6,377 bases of DNA, from positions 1-6,377 of the forward strand of contig CANJEF010000078.1 of the NCBI GenBank assembly GCA_947472965.1, in the 5' to 3' direction. The notes beneath the pieces were generated by a model that saw nothing but the letters and a program-made list of their open reading frames with translations, was not told the DNA's origin and searched no databases. The translations under genes were made by a program, and so were the position numbers. Below, piece after piece: positions 1 to 6,377 of the stretch (the stretch's first letter is position 1; each line of letters begins with the position of its first letter). Source of the DNA: Sphingobacteriales bacterium. GTDB lineage: Bacteria > Bacteroidota > Bacteroidia > Chitinophagales > Chitinophagaceae.

Positions 1-108
1 CTTTACAATTATTCATTGCAAGTAAAAACTTCTAGCCACTTTGGAACAGATGAAAAAACCGGCGAGCCTTATCCGATAGAGTTTCAGGTTTCAGGTTTAT
101 TGGCTTAG
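1..108 (+). CDS. C-terminal end of an upstream gene, possibly another eCIS baseplate protein (5' end outside window)
   Basis: Frame 1 is open from the first base to a TAG at 106-108, giving 35 residues that end in PIEFQVSGLLA. The tail looks like a soluble beta-rich C-terminus: alternating hydrophobic residues, no membrane segment and no charged tail. It lies 17 bases before the baseplate gene on the same strand, so it is very probably in the same operon. In Afp-like loci the gene before a baseplate wedge gene is usually another baseplate component (Afp11-like wedge, PAAR tip or gp25-like protein). The residues do not resemble the gp25 C-terminus as I know it, so an Afp11-like wedge is the best guess. 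That identity rests on position only. That this is a real coding end is fairly safe; what it encodes is not. Confidence 0.6.
   Translation, partial: LYNYSLQVKTSSHFGTDEKTGEPYPIEFQVSGLLA
81..98 (+). repeat. Short tandem repeat, 7-base unit GTTTCAG, about 2.6 copies
   Basis: GTTTCAG occurs twice head to tail (81-87, 88-94) and is followed by GTTT (95-98). It lies inside the last codons of the upstream gene, ending eight bases before its stop. The unit is not a multiple of three, so gain or loss of one copy would change the frame and C-terminus of that gene. Two and a half copies is too few to claim function. Confidence 0.5.
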
Positions 109-125
109 CGTATAAAAAAACAATT
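109..125 (+). promoter_or_regulatory. A-rich translation leader of the baseplate gene, no Shine-Dalgarno sequence
   Basis: The whole gap between the upstream stop and the TTG start is GCGTATAAAAAAACAAT, with a run of seven A. No GGAG-like element is present at the usual distance. Bacteroidota commonly start translation from A-rich leaders without a Shine-Dalgarno site, so this fits that group and supports the start at 126. The gap is too short to hold a separate promoter with confidence, so co-transcription with the upstream gene is more likely. Confidence 0.5.
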
Positions 126-2909
126 TTGGCAAATTCGATTTCAAAAAAAGAGTATAGCAACATTGGGTTACGGTTCGATGAACTGATGGAGAAAGGCATT
201 GAATTAACCCAAAAATATTCTGGTGATATTTGGACTGACTACAATTATCATGATCCGGGTGTTACGATACTGGAATACCTTATCTATGCACTGATGGATC
301 TTTCATATAGAACAAATCTTCCTATTGAAGATCTGTTTTTTTTGAATGTCGATAATTTTGATAGTGTAGAAAATAATTTACTATTTGCTCCACATGAAGC
401 ATTCCCAATAGATCCTTACACCGAGCTGGACTACAGGAAGATGATCATTGATCGGATTAAGATGGTGAAAAATGCCTGGGTTAATCCGATTAAAAATGAT
501 CCATATGGTTACAAGGGCTTGTTTGAGATCCTAATTCAAAGCAGAGAAGAACTTGATGAACAGGGGAAGGAAAAATTAAATCAACAGGTAGCTGAACTTT
601 TCCATCAGAACCGCAATCTGGGTACTGACCTTTTAAGGTTGAAGCTATTGAATGAAATTCCAATAACAATTGTAGGGAAAATAAATATTGATATAGATGC
701 CATTGGTGAATTCGTAATGGCAAAAATATACTCAGAAATTGATGGTTATATCAACCCTGAAATAACATCTCAGGACCCCTACGAACTTATCAACGCCGGG
801 ATGAATACCGATGATGTTTTTTCTGGACCAAAACCACTTCATGGATTTATTCGAACTGAAAATCTGAGGGCCAAGTCCGACACATTGTTTGTTTCAAGGA
901 TAAAGGATATTATAAATAAGGTTGAAGGTGTAAAAAATATTGTTAACCTAAAAGTGTTGAAAAGAGGCATTGCTGTTCATGAAGATCAAATTACATTTGA
1001 CAATGAGAGCTATCCCGTCATAGAGTATTTAGCCGGTGATGCTGAGAATATTGAAACCATTAAAATTTTCAAGAATAATATCGAGTTGGATATTGATCCA
1101 ATAACAACACAGCAGCTTATTGATTTTGATCTTGCAGCAAAGCGAAATAATTACCTTGGGAAGATTCCATATAAAAATAGCATTCCCCGAGGCAGGTTCA
1201 TGCCGGCCGAGATAAAGAAACACTACGCTATCCATGATGATTTCCCTATAACATATGGGTTGGGGCGTTATTCACAAATACCTCAGAACGATTCCAATGA
1301 ACGAAAAGCAAAAGCAGTTCAATTGCGCGGTTATCTGTCCTTTTTTGAACAGTTCATTGCAAATCACCTTGCCCAGTTAACACATTTGAGGGACTTGTTT
1401 TCAGTAAGCCAAAATGAAGGCGAAACGTATTTCACACAATATCCTGAAGGGATACCCTATTTCGATGAGATAATTTTTGAAAATCCAGAAAAGTACCAGG
1501 AGTACTTAAAGAGCATCTCCAATCAAGATGCTAATTATTTCGAACGGATGAATAGGGTTCTTGATCACCTCTTGGCCCGGTTCAGTGAATATATTGATGG
1601 AGATGCATTGAAGAAATATGCAATGCAGGGGAATACACAGAATCGTGAAGAAATTGAAAAGGGCATTATTCAAACCAAGGTCCGTTTTCTAAAAAACATA
1701 ATACAGTTAACAACATCAAGAAATACTGCTTTTGATTATAAGAGCAAGAAAATTTGGGATTCAGATAATCAGTCCAAACTCGAATTGAAGATTGCGCTTA
1801 CGCTGAATGTTTTTAATTTACAAAAGCGATCTTTGGTGAGACCGTTGCTTGAGTGGGTTGGAATCAAGAAGACTCCAGAAAAGCAGGAAGAATGGTATGA
1901 TGTTTTTATTGAACTGGAGGGGGATGTTGAAATTAAGGCAAAAAGATTGACGCCCAACTCCTATTCCGACAATGAATTGCATTTCCCTAAACAGCACATA
2001 TCTTTTGTATCACATCTTTTTTCAAATGCAACAAACCCGAAATTTCTTCGGATTATTCAAAATAAAAAATCAAGTCCTGCACAGTATCATGTTTTGTTCA
2101 GGGGTACTGACCCATCATTAGACTTGGTTATATATGAAGATACCAGTCTTGAAAAATGTGAGCAGCTGGTAGAAAAATTTAAAGACCGCATTTTTGAATT
2201 AAATAGGAATTGCGAAGGATTTCATATGGTTGAACACATTTTGTTGAGACCTCTTGAGCCGATTTTTTTCACCTTTAATATCTTGGACGAAACAGGACAA
2301 ATATTTCTTAGTGGATATTTCCCGGGATCGCTTTCTGAACAAAACATCATTTCGGATGAGATCCCATTGTTGGGTTCAAGATCAGAAAATTTCAGCATTA
2401 TATCTGAGGATGATAATATTACCTACAAGGTTATGCTGTATGATTCTAATATGCATCCTGTTGCAGTACTGAAAAAGATTTTCAATTCAAGGCCAGGTGC
2501 CGAAAAAGCCCTTGAAAATGCAGTTATATACCTCACAAAAATAAATAATAGAGAGCTCTTGCTAAATCAGGTGCTTGAAATAACTTCAACGGATAGCAAT
2601 ATCAAAGAGGTGCCGGAAGATTTCAATTATTCCAATGAAATAAGTTTTATTCTTCCCGCATGGCCAAGTAGATTCCAAAATGAGGAATTCGTGCAGCTTT
2701 TCAAAAGCATAGTAGCTGAAAATATTCCTGCACATTTCAATGCCAATATCCTAATGCTTGATCCAGAAAAAATTTCAAGCTTTGAAGAAGTATTTGGCAA
2801 GTGGATGCAAATGAAATCACAAGAAACCGCAAATCTGAAAGACATCGATATGCTTTCAGTTCAGCTCATTCAAATCCTTACACAATTTAAAAATAATGCT
2901 GGTATGTGA
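126..2909 (+). CDS. eCIS baseplate wedge protein, Afp11/Afp12-like (gpJ-type), 927 aa
   Basis: Probable baseplate wedge component of a contractile injection particle; the family sits around the central spike and links it to the sheath. Residues 36-50 carry the signature W-x-D-x-N-x-HDPGVT-x-LE, followed by a helix with YRTNLPIEDL (61-70). Two similar VKNA/VKNI edges (114-117, 269-272) flank a GP-x-x-LHGFI block (234-242). Helical conserved blocks follow: QLRGYLSFFEQ (from 399) and NRVLDHLLARF (476-486). Near the C-terminus come GFHMVEHILLRP (698-709), two possible tandem beta-modules (about 714-803), LPAWPSRF (843-850), PAHF (868-871) and FEEVFGKWM (886-894). I know these blocks from Bacteroidota eCIS and gpJ-like proteins by memory, not from a search. 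No signal peptide or membrane segment is seen, as expected for a cytoplasmically assembled particle. The start is TTG at 126; the frame has a stop at 51-53 and no ATG or GTG between. The first ATG (186) would leave only 15 residues before the HDPGVT signature block. Afp11 versus Afp12 cannot be settled here. Confidence 0.85.
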   Translation: MANSISKKEYSNIGLRFDELMEKGIELTQKYSGDIWTDYNYHDPGVTILEYLIYALMDLSYRTNLPIEDLFFLNVDNFDSVENNLLFAPHEAFPIDPYTELDYRKMIIDRIKMVKNAWVNPIKNDPYGYKGLFEILIQSREELDEQGKEKLNQQVAELFHQNRNLGTDLLRLKLLNEIPITIVGKINIDIDAIGEFVMAKIYSEIDGYINPEITSQDPYELINAGMNTDDVFSGPKPLHGFIRTENLRAKSDTLFVSRIKDIINKVEGVKNIVNLKVLKRGIAVHEDQITFDNESYPVIEYLAGDAENIETIKIFKNNIELDIDPITTQQLIDFDLAAKRNNYLGKIPYKNSIPRGRFMPAEIKKHYAIHDDFPITYGLGRYSQIPQNDSNERKAKAVQLRGYLSFFEQFIANHLAQLTHLRDLFSVSQNEGETYFTQYPEGIPYFDEIIFENPEKYQEYLKSISNQDANYFERMNRVLDHLLARFSEYIDGDALKKYAMQGNTQNREEIEKGIIQTKVRFLKNIIQLTTSRNTAFDYKSKKIWDSDNQSKLELKIALTLNVFNLQKRSLVRPLLEWVGIKKTPEKQEEWYDVFIELEGDVEIKAKRLTPNSYSDNELHFPKQHISFVSHLFSNATNPKFLRIIQNKKSSPAQYHVLFRGTDPSLDLVIYEDTSLEKCEQLVEKFKDRIFELNRNCEGFHMVEHILLRPLEPIFFTFNILDETGQIFLSGYFPGSLSEQNIISDEIPLLGSRSENFSIISEDDNITYKVMLYDSNMHPVAVLKKIFNSRPGAEKALENAVIYLTKINNRELLLNQVLEITSTDSNIKEVPEDFNYSNEISFILPAWPSRFQNEEFVQLFKSIVAENIPAHFNANILMLDPEKISSFEEVFGKWMQMKSQETANLKDIDMLSVQLIQILTQFKNNAGM
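2265..2534 (+). repeat. Two tandem beta-module repeats inside the baseplate protein (protein-level, YegP/DUF1508-like pattern)
   Basis: Residues about 714-750 and 765-803 follow the same pattern: a strand (FTFNILD / YKVMLYD), a turn, a second strand (QIFLSGYF / PVAVLKKIF), then a short helix with small residues (SLSEQNIISDEI / SRPGAEKALENAVIYL). Strand - turn - strand - Y/F-x-S/G - helix is the layout of YegP (DUF1508) domains, which often occur as two copies. The residue identity between the copies is low, so this is a pattern-based inference. The module sits between the GFH-x-VEHILLRP block and the LPAWP block. Confidence 0.35.
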
Positions 2910-2911
2910 TG
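2907..2911 (+). promoter_or_regulatory. Overlapping stop/start TGATG: translational coupling of baseplate and tape-measure genes
   Basis: The TGA stop of the baseplate gene (2907-2909) shares its final A with the ATG of the next gene (2909-2911). No Shine-Dalgarno-like purine run precedes it. Such overlaps usually mean that ribosomes ending the first gene restart on the second, which keeps the two products in a linked ratio. A GTG at 2906 is also in frame with the second gene and could serve as an alternative start, adding one residue. Confidence 0.7.
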
Positions 2912-5900
2912 AAGAATACGCACATCATCCAAAGGCAAGTTTTTAAAATCGAGATTGACGGCCAAGATAATTTTAAAGAGGTTTGTCAAATAATTGAAAG
3001 GCTATTCAAGAATGAACTTGGCTCGCACATTGAAAATGTGCTGGATGCATATAATTTAAATGATGAGGATTTTATTATAGATCGTTTGGATATTGATTTG
3101 GGCAACTTGGATATTAGCAATTTGCAGGAATCTATTAAATCATCTTTCATCCGTTCTTTCGAACGTAAGCTTGAAGAAAAATTAAAGTATTTTCCAGGAC
3201 AGGTTAAAATTGTTGATCGAGAAACCAGGAATAAAACAGTTTTTGATTTCTTCATCAAAAATGGGAATTCACCTTGGTGGGTATCTACGAAGAAAGGGAA
3301 TTTGAAAAAAGAGTTTACCCGTTTCTTTTATACCAGAAATTACCAAACAAGATCGATTTGGCAGCAGGCCTTAAAAAATCCAGTACAACTAAAAAGACTT
3401 TTGTACAATTTGGATCTTGAATTATTGATTTCTTATTGGACTTCAACAACCAGGACTAATTTTAAAATCCCTAAGCAAGAGCTGGTAAAAGCTATCTTGG
3501 GAGTTGTTGAAAAGCAAGGACTCATTGTAGGGCGCGCGGAGGTTATAAATCAAGTAAAGCTAAAAATTGTTACGGCATTATTCGAAGCGAAAAATTTCAA
3601 AATTCATAAGGAAGGCAATACAGAAAGGATCAGACAGCTTTTCGACGACATGCCTGTAGACAGATTCCTTGTTGAAAAGATGATTCGTATTGCAATTAAT
3701 CCCCAATCCAAGAATAGGCCAGATTTGCCTCAATTAAAAAATCAGACCACGGTTTCAAGGGAAGATTCAGACATTTATGTTGAACGAAATATAGGAACTG
3801 AGTTTGTTCATTTCCTGAAATACGGGTATCCATACGAGCGTAATGAAAAGGGGGCTTTTAGCTCCATCACAAAAATATTTGAACATCTTCTTAATGCTGA
3901 TCTGGCTCAATTGTCTTCCATATTGAGACATTATGCAAAAAGCAACAGAATACGTCAGCGTTTTTTGGATCAGGTATCACAGGATAGTATCAGTGCATTC
4001 TTCAGAAAAATTGCACCAGATAAAAAAGAACTTTTTGATTGGATTGAAGATCTATATGTTACCAGTGAGGAATCTTTAAAGCCAATCAACCAGACTAATA
4101 TTCGGGTACAAAAATCTGTAAATGAAGTAACACTGGAAATTTTCATTCAACAGAATCTAAATAACCTGAGCAGTGAATCATTTTTGAGATTGCACTTCAA
4201 AAAAATGGCACTTCGTTATAATATCCGATATAGTGACTTGCTCAGGATTGTTGCAAAAATAATCAATAGCCGAAAAGTAAAAAGACCGAATGAAAACAAG
4301 TACGTAGGAATTATCGAAAAATTATACTCCGATCTGTCGATACGAAAAAATATTGAGGAAGAGGAATTAGAGGAGGACGAAGATTGGGAAATGGTTATCA
4401 AGCAGGATAAACGAGAAATACCGGAGGTGCTCTTAAATCAAATTCCCCGCGAGGTGATAAAGGAATTGATGCATGTTAAGAACAGTGGCATTCTCGGAAA
4501 ATCAACCATCACTATTCAACAGTTGATCTCTGCCTATATAAGGTTTAGTGATAAGGGGAAAAGCCTGAAAGTAGATGACCCCAAATTGCTGATAAAAAAT
4601 ATTGCCGAATTTCTGGAAGTAGATAAAGGGTTTTTAGAGTTCGCATTAATATATAGTGCAAAGATGCAGACCGAAAGCAACTTGTTTCTTCCACAAGAAC
4701 ATCTTTTATTTGAGCAATTAAGTAAGTCTTCTGTTGCCAACGCAATAAAAAGCCAGGATGACTTGGGTATAATTGTGAAGCATTTCATCAAGTATAAAAA
4801 CCTGTATGACATCTCTCACTTGAAAAAAATATTCACCAAAAAAATCTTATTTGAAAAAATAGATAAAAAGACCTTTCGACAATTCATGCAGTTGATCTTT
4901 GCTGATCAGCACAAAAAAATTGCTGATTTCATTTTGGGAATTGCAATTGTAGATGATGCTGATGCGAGAAAAAAAATCGAAAAGCAGGTGTATGGAACAT
5001 TTGTTCACGAAACGCTGATGGCAGGCATTGGTGATTTTAATGTGAGCAAGGTCTTTTCAAAAATCAGAATATTATTACAAAACCACATTACCGATTCAAT
5101 CGAAATACCCAAATCAATTCTCGGAATCACAAGCTCCTATATTGATAAATCCCGGAAAGGGAAGTCGGGTAGGAAATCTGTTAAGATGGCATACATCAAG
5201 GAGAAAAACCTGCTTACACTTTATCATATACTTGATCTCGACCTGGTTTTGGAAAATGTTGGAAATAGTTTCTTTGATAATATCATATTTAGCTTTGACT
5301 TATTACTAACAAAGCACAGGCCGGAATTCATTGAAGTATTATTCCAAAATCGATTCAATAGAGAGCTGGCCTATTATTTAACATACCAAGATGAGGCCGG
5401 ACTTCTTCAACAAATTGAAAAAATATTTTCAGCCAATAAAGTAGAAGTGGTTCACAGAGCCATTGAATCTGCTAGTAATTTACTAGGGAAGTTGAATTGG
5501 GTCCGAATGGGAAGAAGTGAATTAAAGCAATACATTACCCTTTTTACATATCCTGCATTATTCTCCAAGAAAAATGAACGAATCAATTTTCATGATTTTA
5601 TTTATACGGTAATTGAAACAGCAGAAAAGGAACGGCTTCTCAGTAATGATTTCTATATGTTATTTGAGCAGAAAACCGAACTTGAAATTCAACGGAAAAT
5701 CAAGGAAATTCTTGAAAAAGATAGTTTGCCAAGTGATCTGGTAGACGATTCAGACGATCCTGTTTCAGCAATTCGAATTGGTGAATTCAATACACTGGCA
5801 TCAAAAAACTCTGACGACCCCAACAACTCATATTACTTTGAATTGCTTTCCAGCATTCTTGAGAATTTAAGATTTCCGGAGGGACATGCCTTTTACGGTC

Positions 5901-6377
5901 AACCATGGAATGAGAATAGGGATTATATACGCCGTATCCTAAAAACTGCCCCCGTAGTACTCGAAAAATTGCAGAAAAAGAGACTATCAGAATCTAAGCT
6001 TGACATTCTGCTTCAATGGCTTGATATCGAACTTTTACAACTCGCGATTTCAAATATTTATACTACGCCAATTAAGCAAGTAGGTAGTATACTTTCAACG
6101 TGGCTTAAATCACTAAAGCTAATTTCAATTATTGATGAAAAAGATTTTTTGACGAAACTCATAAAAAAGTCAAAATCTACGAGATTACAGTCATCAGATT
6201 TAAATAAAGCCATTGTAAGCATCATCTTGCAGGAAAAATATATTACATCATGGGATATGATGGAAATATTGTACGACCCAAAAGATTCGCAAAAAATAAT
6301 TCAAGCTCATATTCGGCCTGATGAAATATTTAAGAATGTTCAGGTAGATTCCACTACATGGACGGATGCATATTTTA
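2909..6377 (+). CDS. eCIS tape-measure protein, CIS_TMP family (Afp14/Cis14-like), 3' end outside window
   Basis: I read this frame codon by codon from ATG 2909 to the window end: 1156 codons, no stop, so the true protein is longer. The N-terminus matches the CIS_TMP family as I know it: HIIQRQVF (5-12), a helix, then IIDRLDIDLGNLDI (56-69), corresponding to the family's H-x-I-x-RQ and R-L-x-x-D-L-G elements. FFIKNGNSPWW (114-124) corresponds to the recurring FL-x-x-G-x-LPWW element. The rest is mostly amphipathic helix with Leu, Ile and Lys. Related modules recur at about 299-371 and 977-1039. An acidic linker lies at 483-494 and a basic one at 747-766. No membrane segment is evident. In the family the protein is thought to fill the tube and set particle length; its position right after a baseplate gene agrees. 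A GTG at 2906 is a less likely start, since ATG puts the conserved block four residues in, as usual. Family assignment is strong; the exact function as a length ruler is inferred. Confidence 0.85.
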   Translation, partial: MKNTHIIQRQVFKIEIDGQDNFKEVCQIIERLFKNELGSHIENVLDAYNLNDEDFIIDRLDIDLGNLDISNLQESIKSSFIRSFERKLEEKLKYFPGQVKIVDRETRNKTVFDFFIKNGNSPWWVSTKKGNLKKEFTRFFYTRNYQTRSIWQQALKNPVQLKRLLYNLDLELLISYWTSTTRTNFKIPKQELVKAILGVVEKQGLIVGRAEVINQVKLKIVTALFEAKNFKIHKEGNTERIRQLFDDMPVDRFLVEKMIRIAINPQSKNRPDLPQLKNQTTVSREDSDIYVERNIGTEFVHFLKYGYPYERNEKGAFSSITKIFEHLLNADLAQLSSILRHYAKSNRIRQRFLDQVSQDSISAFFRKIAPDKKELFDWIEDLYVTSEESLKPINQTNIRVQKSVNEVTLEIFIQQNLNNLSSESFLRLHFKKMALRYNIRYSDLLRIVAKIINSRKVKRPNENKYVGIIEKLYSDLSIRKNIEEEELEEDEDWEMVIKQDKREIPEVLLNQIPREVIKELMHVKNSGILGKSTITIQQLISAYIRFSDKGKSLKVDDPKLLIKNIAEFLEVDKGFLEFALIYSAKMQTESNLFLPQEHLLFEQLSKSSVANAIKSQDDLGIIVKHFIKYKNLYDISHLKKIFTKKILFEKIDKKTFRQFMQLIFADQHKKIADFILGIAIVDDADARKKIEKQVYGTFVHETLMAGIGDFNVSKVFSKIRILLQNHITDSIEIPKSILGITSSYIDKSRKGKSGRKSVKMAYIKEKNLLTLYHILDLDLVLENVGNSFFDNIIFSFDLLLTKHRPEFIEVLFQNRFNRELAYYLTYQDEAGLLQQIEKIFSANKVEVVHRAIESASNLLGKLNWVRMGRSELKQYITLFTYPALFSKKNERINFHDFIYTVIETAEKERLLSNDFYMLFEQKTELEIQRKIKEILEKDSLPSDLVDDSDDPVSAIRIGEFNTLASKNSDDPNNSYYFELLSSILENLRFPEGHAFYGQPWNENRDYIRRILKTAPVVLEKLQKKRLSESKLDILLQWLDIELLQLAISNIYTTPIKQVGSILSTWLKSLKLISIIDEKDFLTKLIKKSKSTRLQSSDLNKAIVSIILQEKYITSWDMMEILYDPKDSQKIIQAHIRPDEIFKNVQVDSTTWTDAYF
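3242..3439 (+). repeat. Tape-measure helical module 1 (PWW-type), protein-level repeat
   Basis: Residues 112-177 begin with FDFFIKNGNSPWW, continue through a helix with paired aromatics (FTRFFYTRNY), and end with a leucine-rich helix pair (LKRLLYNLDLELLISYW). The order is the same as in the modules at residues 299-371 and 977-1039: F-L-x-x-G-x-x-P start, about 30-45 residues of helix, then an L/R-rich helix with a hydrophobic tail. This is the best-preserved copy of the opening motif. Confidence 0.45.
3803..4021 (+). repeat. Tape-measure helical module 2, protein-level repeat
   Basis: Residues 299-371 start with FVHFLKYGYPYE, where the WW of module 1 is lost but the F-L-x-x-G-x-P spacing is kept. 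A helix with LLNADLAQLSSIL follows, then NRIRQRFLDQVSQDSISAFF, which lines up with LKRLLYNLDLELLISYW of module 1. The order and spacing support a diverged duplication. Residue identity is low and a profile comparison has not been made. Confidence 0.4.
4355..4390 (+). other. Acidic linker in the tape-measure protein
   Basis: Residues 483-494 contain ten Glu/Asp in twelve positions, ending in a Trp-Glu pair. The stretch separates the module-bearing N-terminal third from the middle helical region, so it reads as a flexible domain boundary or a charged contact site. No known motif is recognised in it. Confidence 0.6.
5147..5206 (+). other. Basic linker in the tape-measure protein
   Basis: Residues 747-766 are rich in Lys and Arg with Gly and Ser (KSRKGKSGRKSVK, then KEK), and helical segments lie on both sides. 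The composition suggests an exposed flexible loop. A role in binding tube, cargo or nucleic acid is possible, but nothing in the sequence decides it. Confidence 0.55.
5837..6025 (+). repeat. Tape-measure helical module 3, degenerate protein-level repeat
   Basis: Residues 977-1039 run from a short helix (FELLSSILENL) into FPEGHAFYGQPW, then IRRILKTAPVVLEKLQKK and a closing helix (LSESKLDILLQWLD). The closing part lines up with the ends of modules 1 and 2. The opening G-x-P motif is expanded and rearranged, so this copy is the least certain. Confidence 0.3.

Noticed and set aside
96..120. TATAAAAAAA resembling a promoter -10 element before the baseplate gene
   Set aside because: No Bacteroidota-type TAnnTTTG element at a proper distance and only a 17-base intergenic gap; better explained as an A-rich translation leader.
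336..343. Run of eight T in the baseplate gene as a possible programmed slippage site
   Set aside because: The zero frame continues unbroken with family motifs on both sides, and no stimulatory structure is apparent.
490..723. Antisense open frames inside the baseplate gene (also 1029-1235, 1769-1957, 2627-2845)
   Set aside because: All lie opposite a gene with strong family motifs, are under 80 residues, and give compositions (Cys, Ser, Phe rich) typical of reverse-strand shadows.
2254..2472. Same-strand out-of-frame 72-codon open frame in the baseplate gene
   Set aside because: It overlaps the conserved LLRP region and the possible tandem beta-modules in another frame, has no start context, and its composition is unlike a real protein.
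2986..4812. Open frames of 61-92 codons overlapping the tape-measure gene: antisense at 2986-3258, 4216-4401 and 4534-4812, and out-of-frame + strand at 4545-4745
   Set aside because: They are shadows of the long uninterrupted tape-measure frame; the Ser-rich minus-strand products mirror its Glu/Lys/Asn codons.
5472..5486. Perfect 15-base palindrome CTAGTAA-T-TTACTAG
   Set aside because: It lies mid-gene, has no loop or T-run for a terminator, and a 7-base inverted repeat with this spacing is expected by chance about once in tens of kb per spacing; many spacings are possible.

Overview
The window is a tightly packed stretch of one operon on the + strand, carrying part of an extracellular contractile injection system (eCIS: the Afp / PVC / MAC / AlgoCIS kind of phage-tail-like particle). 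Strongly AT-rich DNA, an A-rich leader with no Shine-Dalgarno sequence, a TTG start and Bacteroidota-style versions of the eCIS motifs suggest a member of the Bacteroidota. The genus cannot be told from this sequence.

Layout: (1) bases 1-108 are the last 35 codons of an upstream gene, perhaps another baseplate component. (2) After a 17-base gap comes a complete 927-residue baseplate wedge protein of the Afp11/Afp12 (gpJ-like, Cis11/Cis12) type, 126-2909. It carries the family's W-x-D-x-N-x-HDPGVT-x-LE signature near the N-terminus, a GFH-x-VEHILLRP block, and an LPAWP...PAH...FE...W C-terminal block. (3) Its stop codon overlaps by one base the start of a very long reading frame. That frame runs open from 2909 to the window end (1156 codons read without a stop) and has the N-terminal hallmark of the CIS tape-measure family (CIS_TMP, Afp14/Cis14-like).

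How they work together (known for the family, not shown here): the wedge proteins build the baseplate around the spike. The tape-measure protein is thought to lie in the tube lumen and set the tube and sheath length during assembly on that baseplate. An AAA+ ATPase (Afp15-like) and a cap/terminator (Afp16-like) commonly follow and would be expected beyond the right edge.

There is no non-coding stretch longer than 17 bases. I see no RNA gene, mobile element, CRISPR array, terminator or convincing promoter. The system type is known. The less ordinary details are a probable tandem beta-module near the end of the baseplate protein, divergent repeated helical modules in the tape-measure protein, its large size, and no tail-fibre gene between the two.
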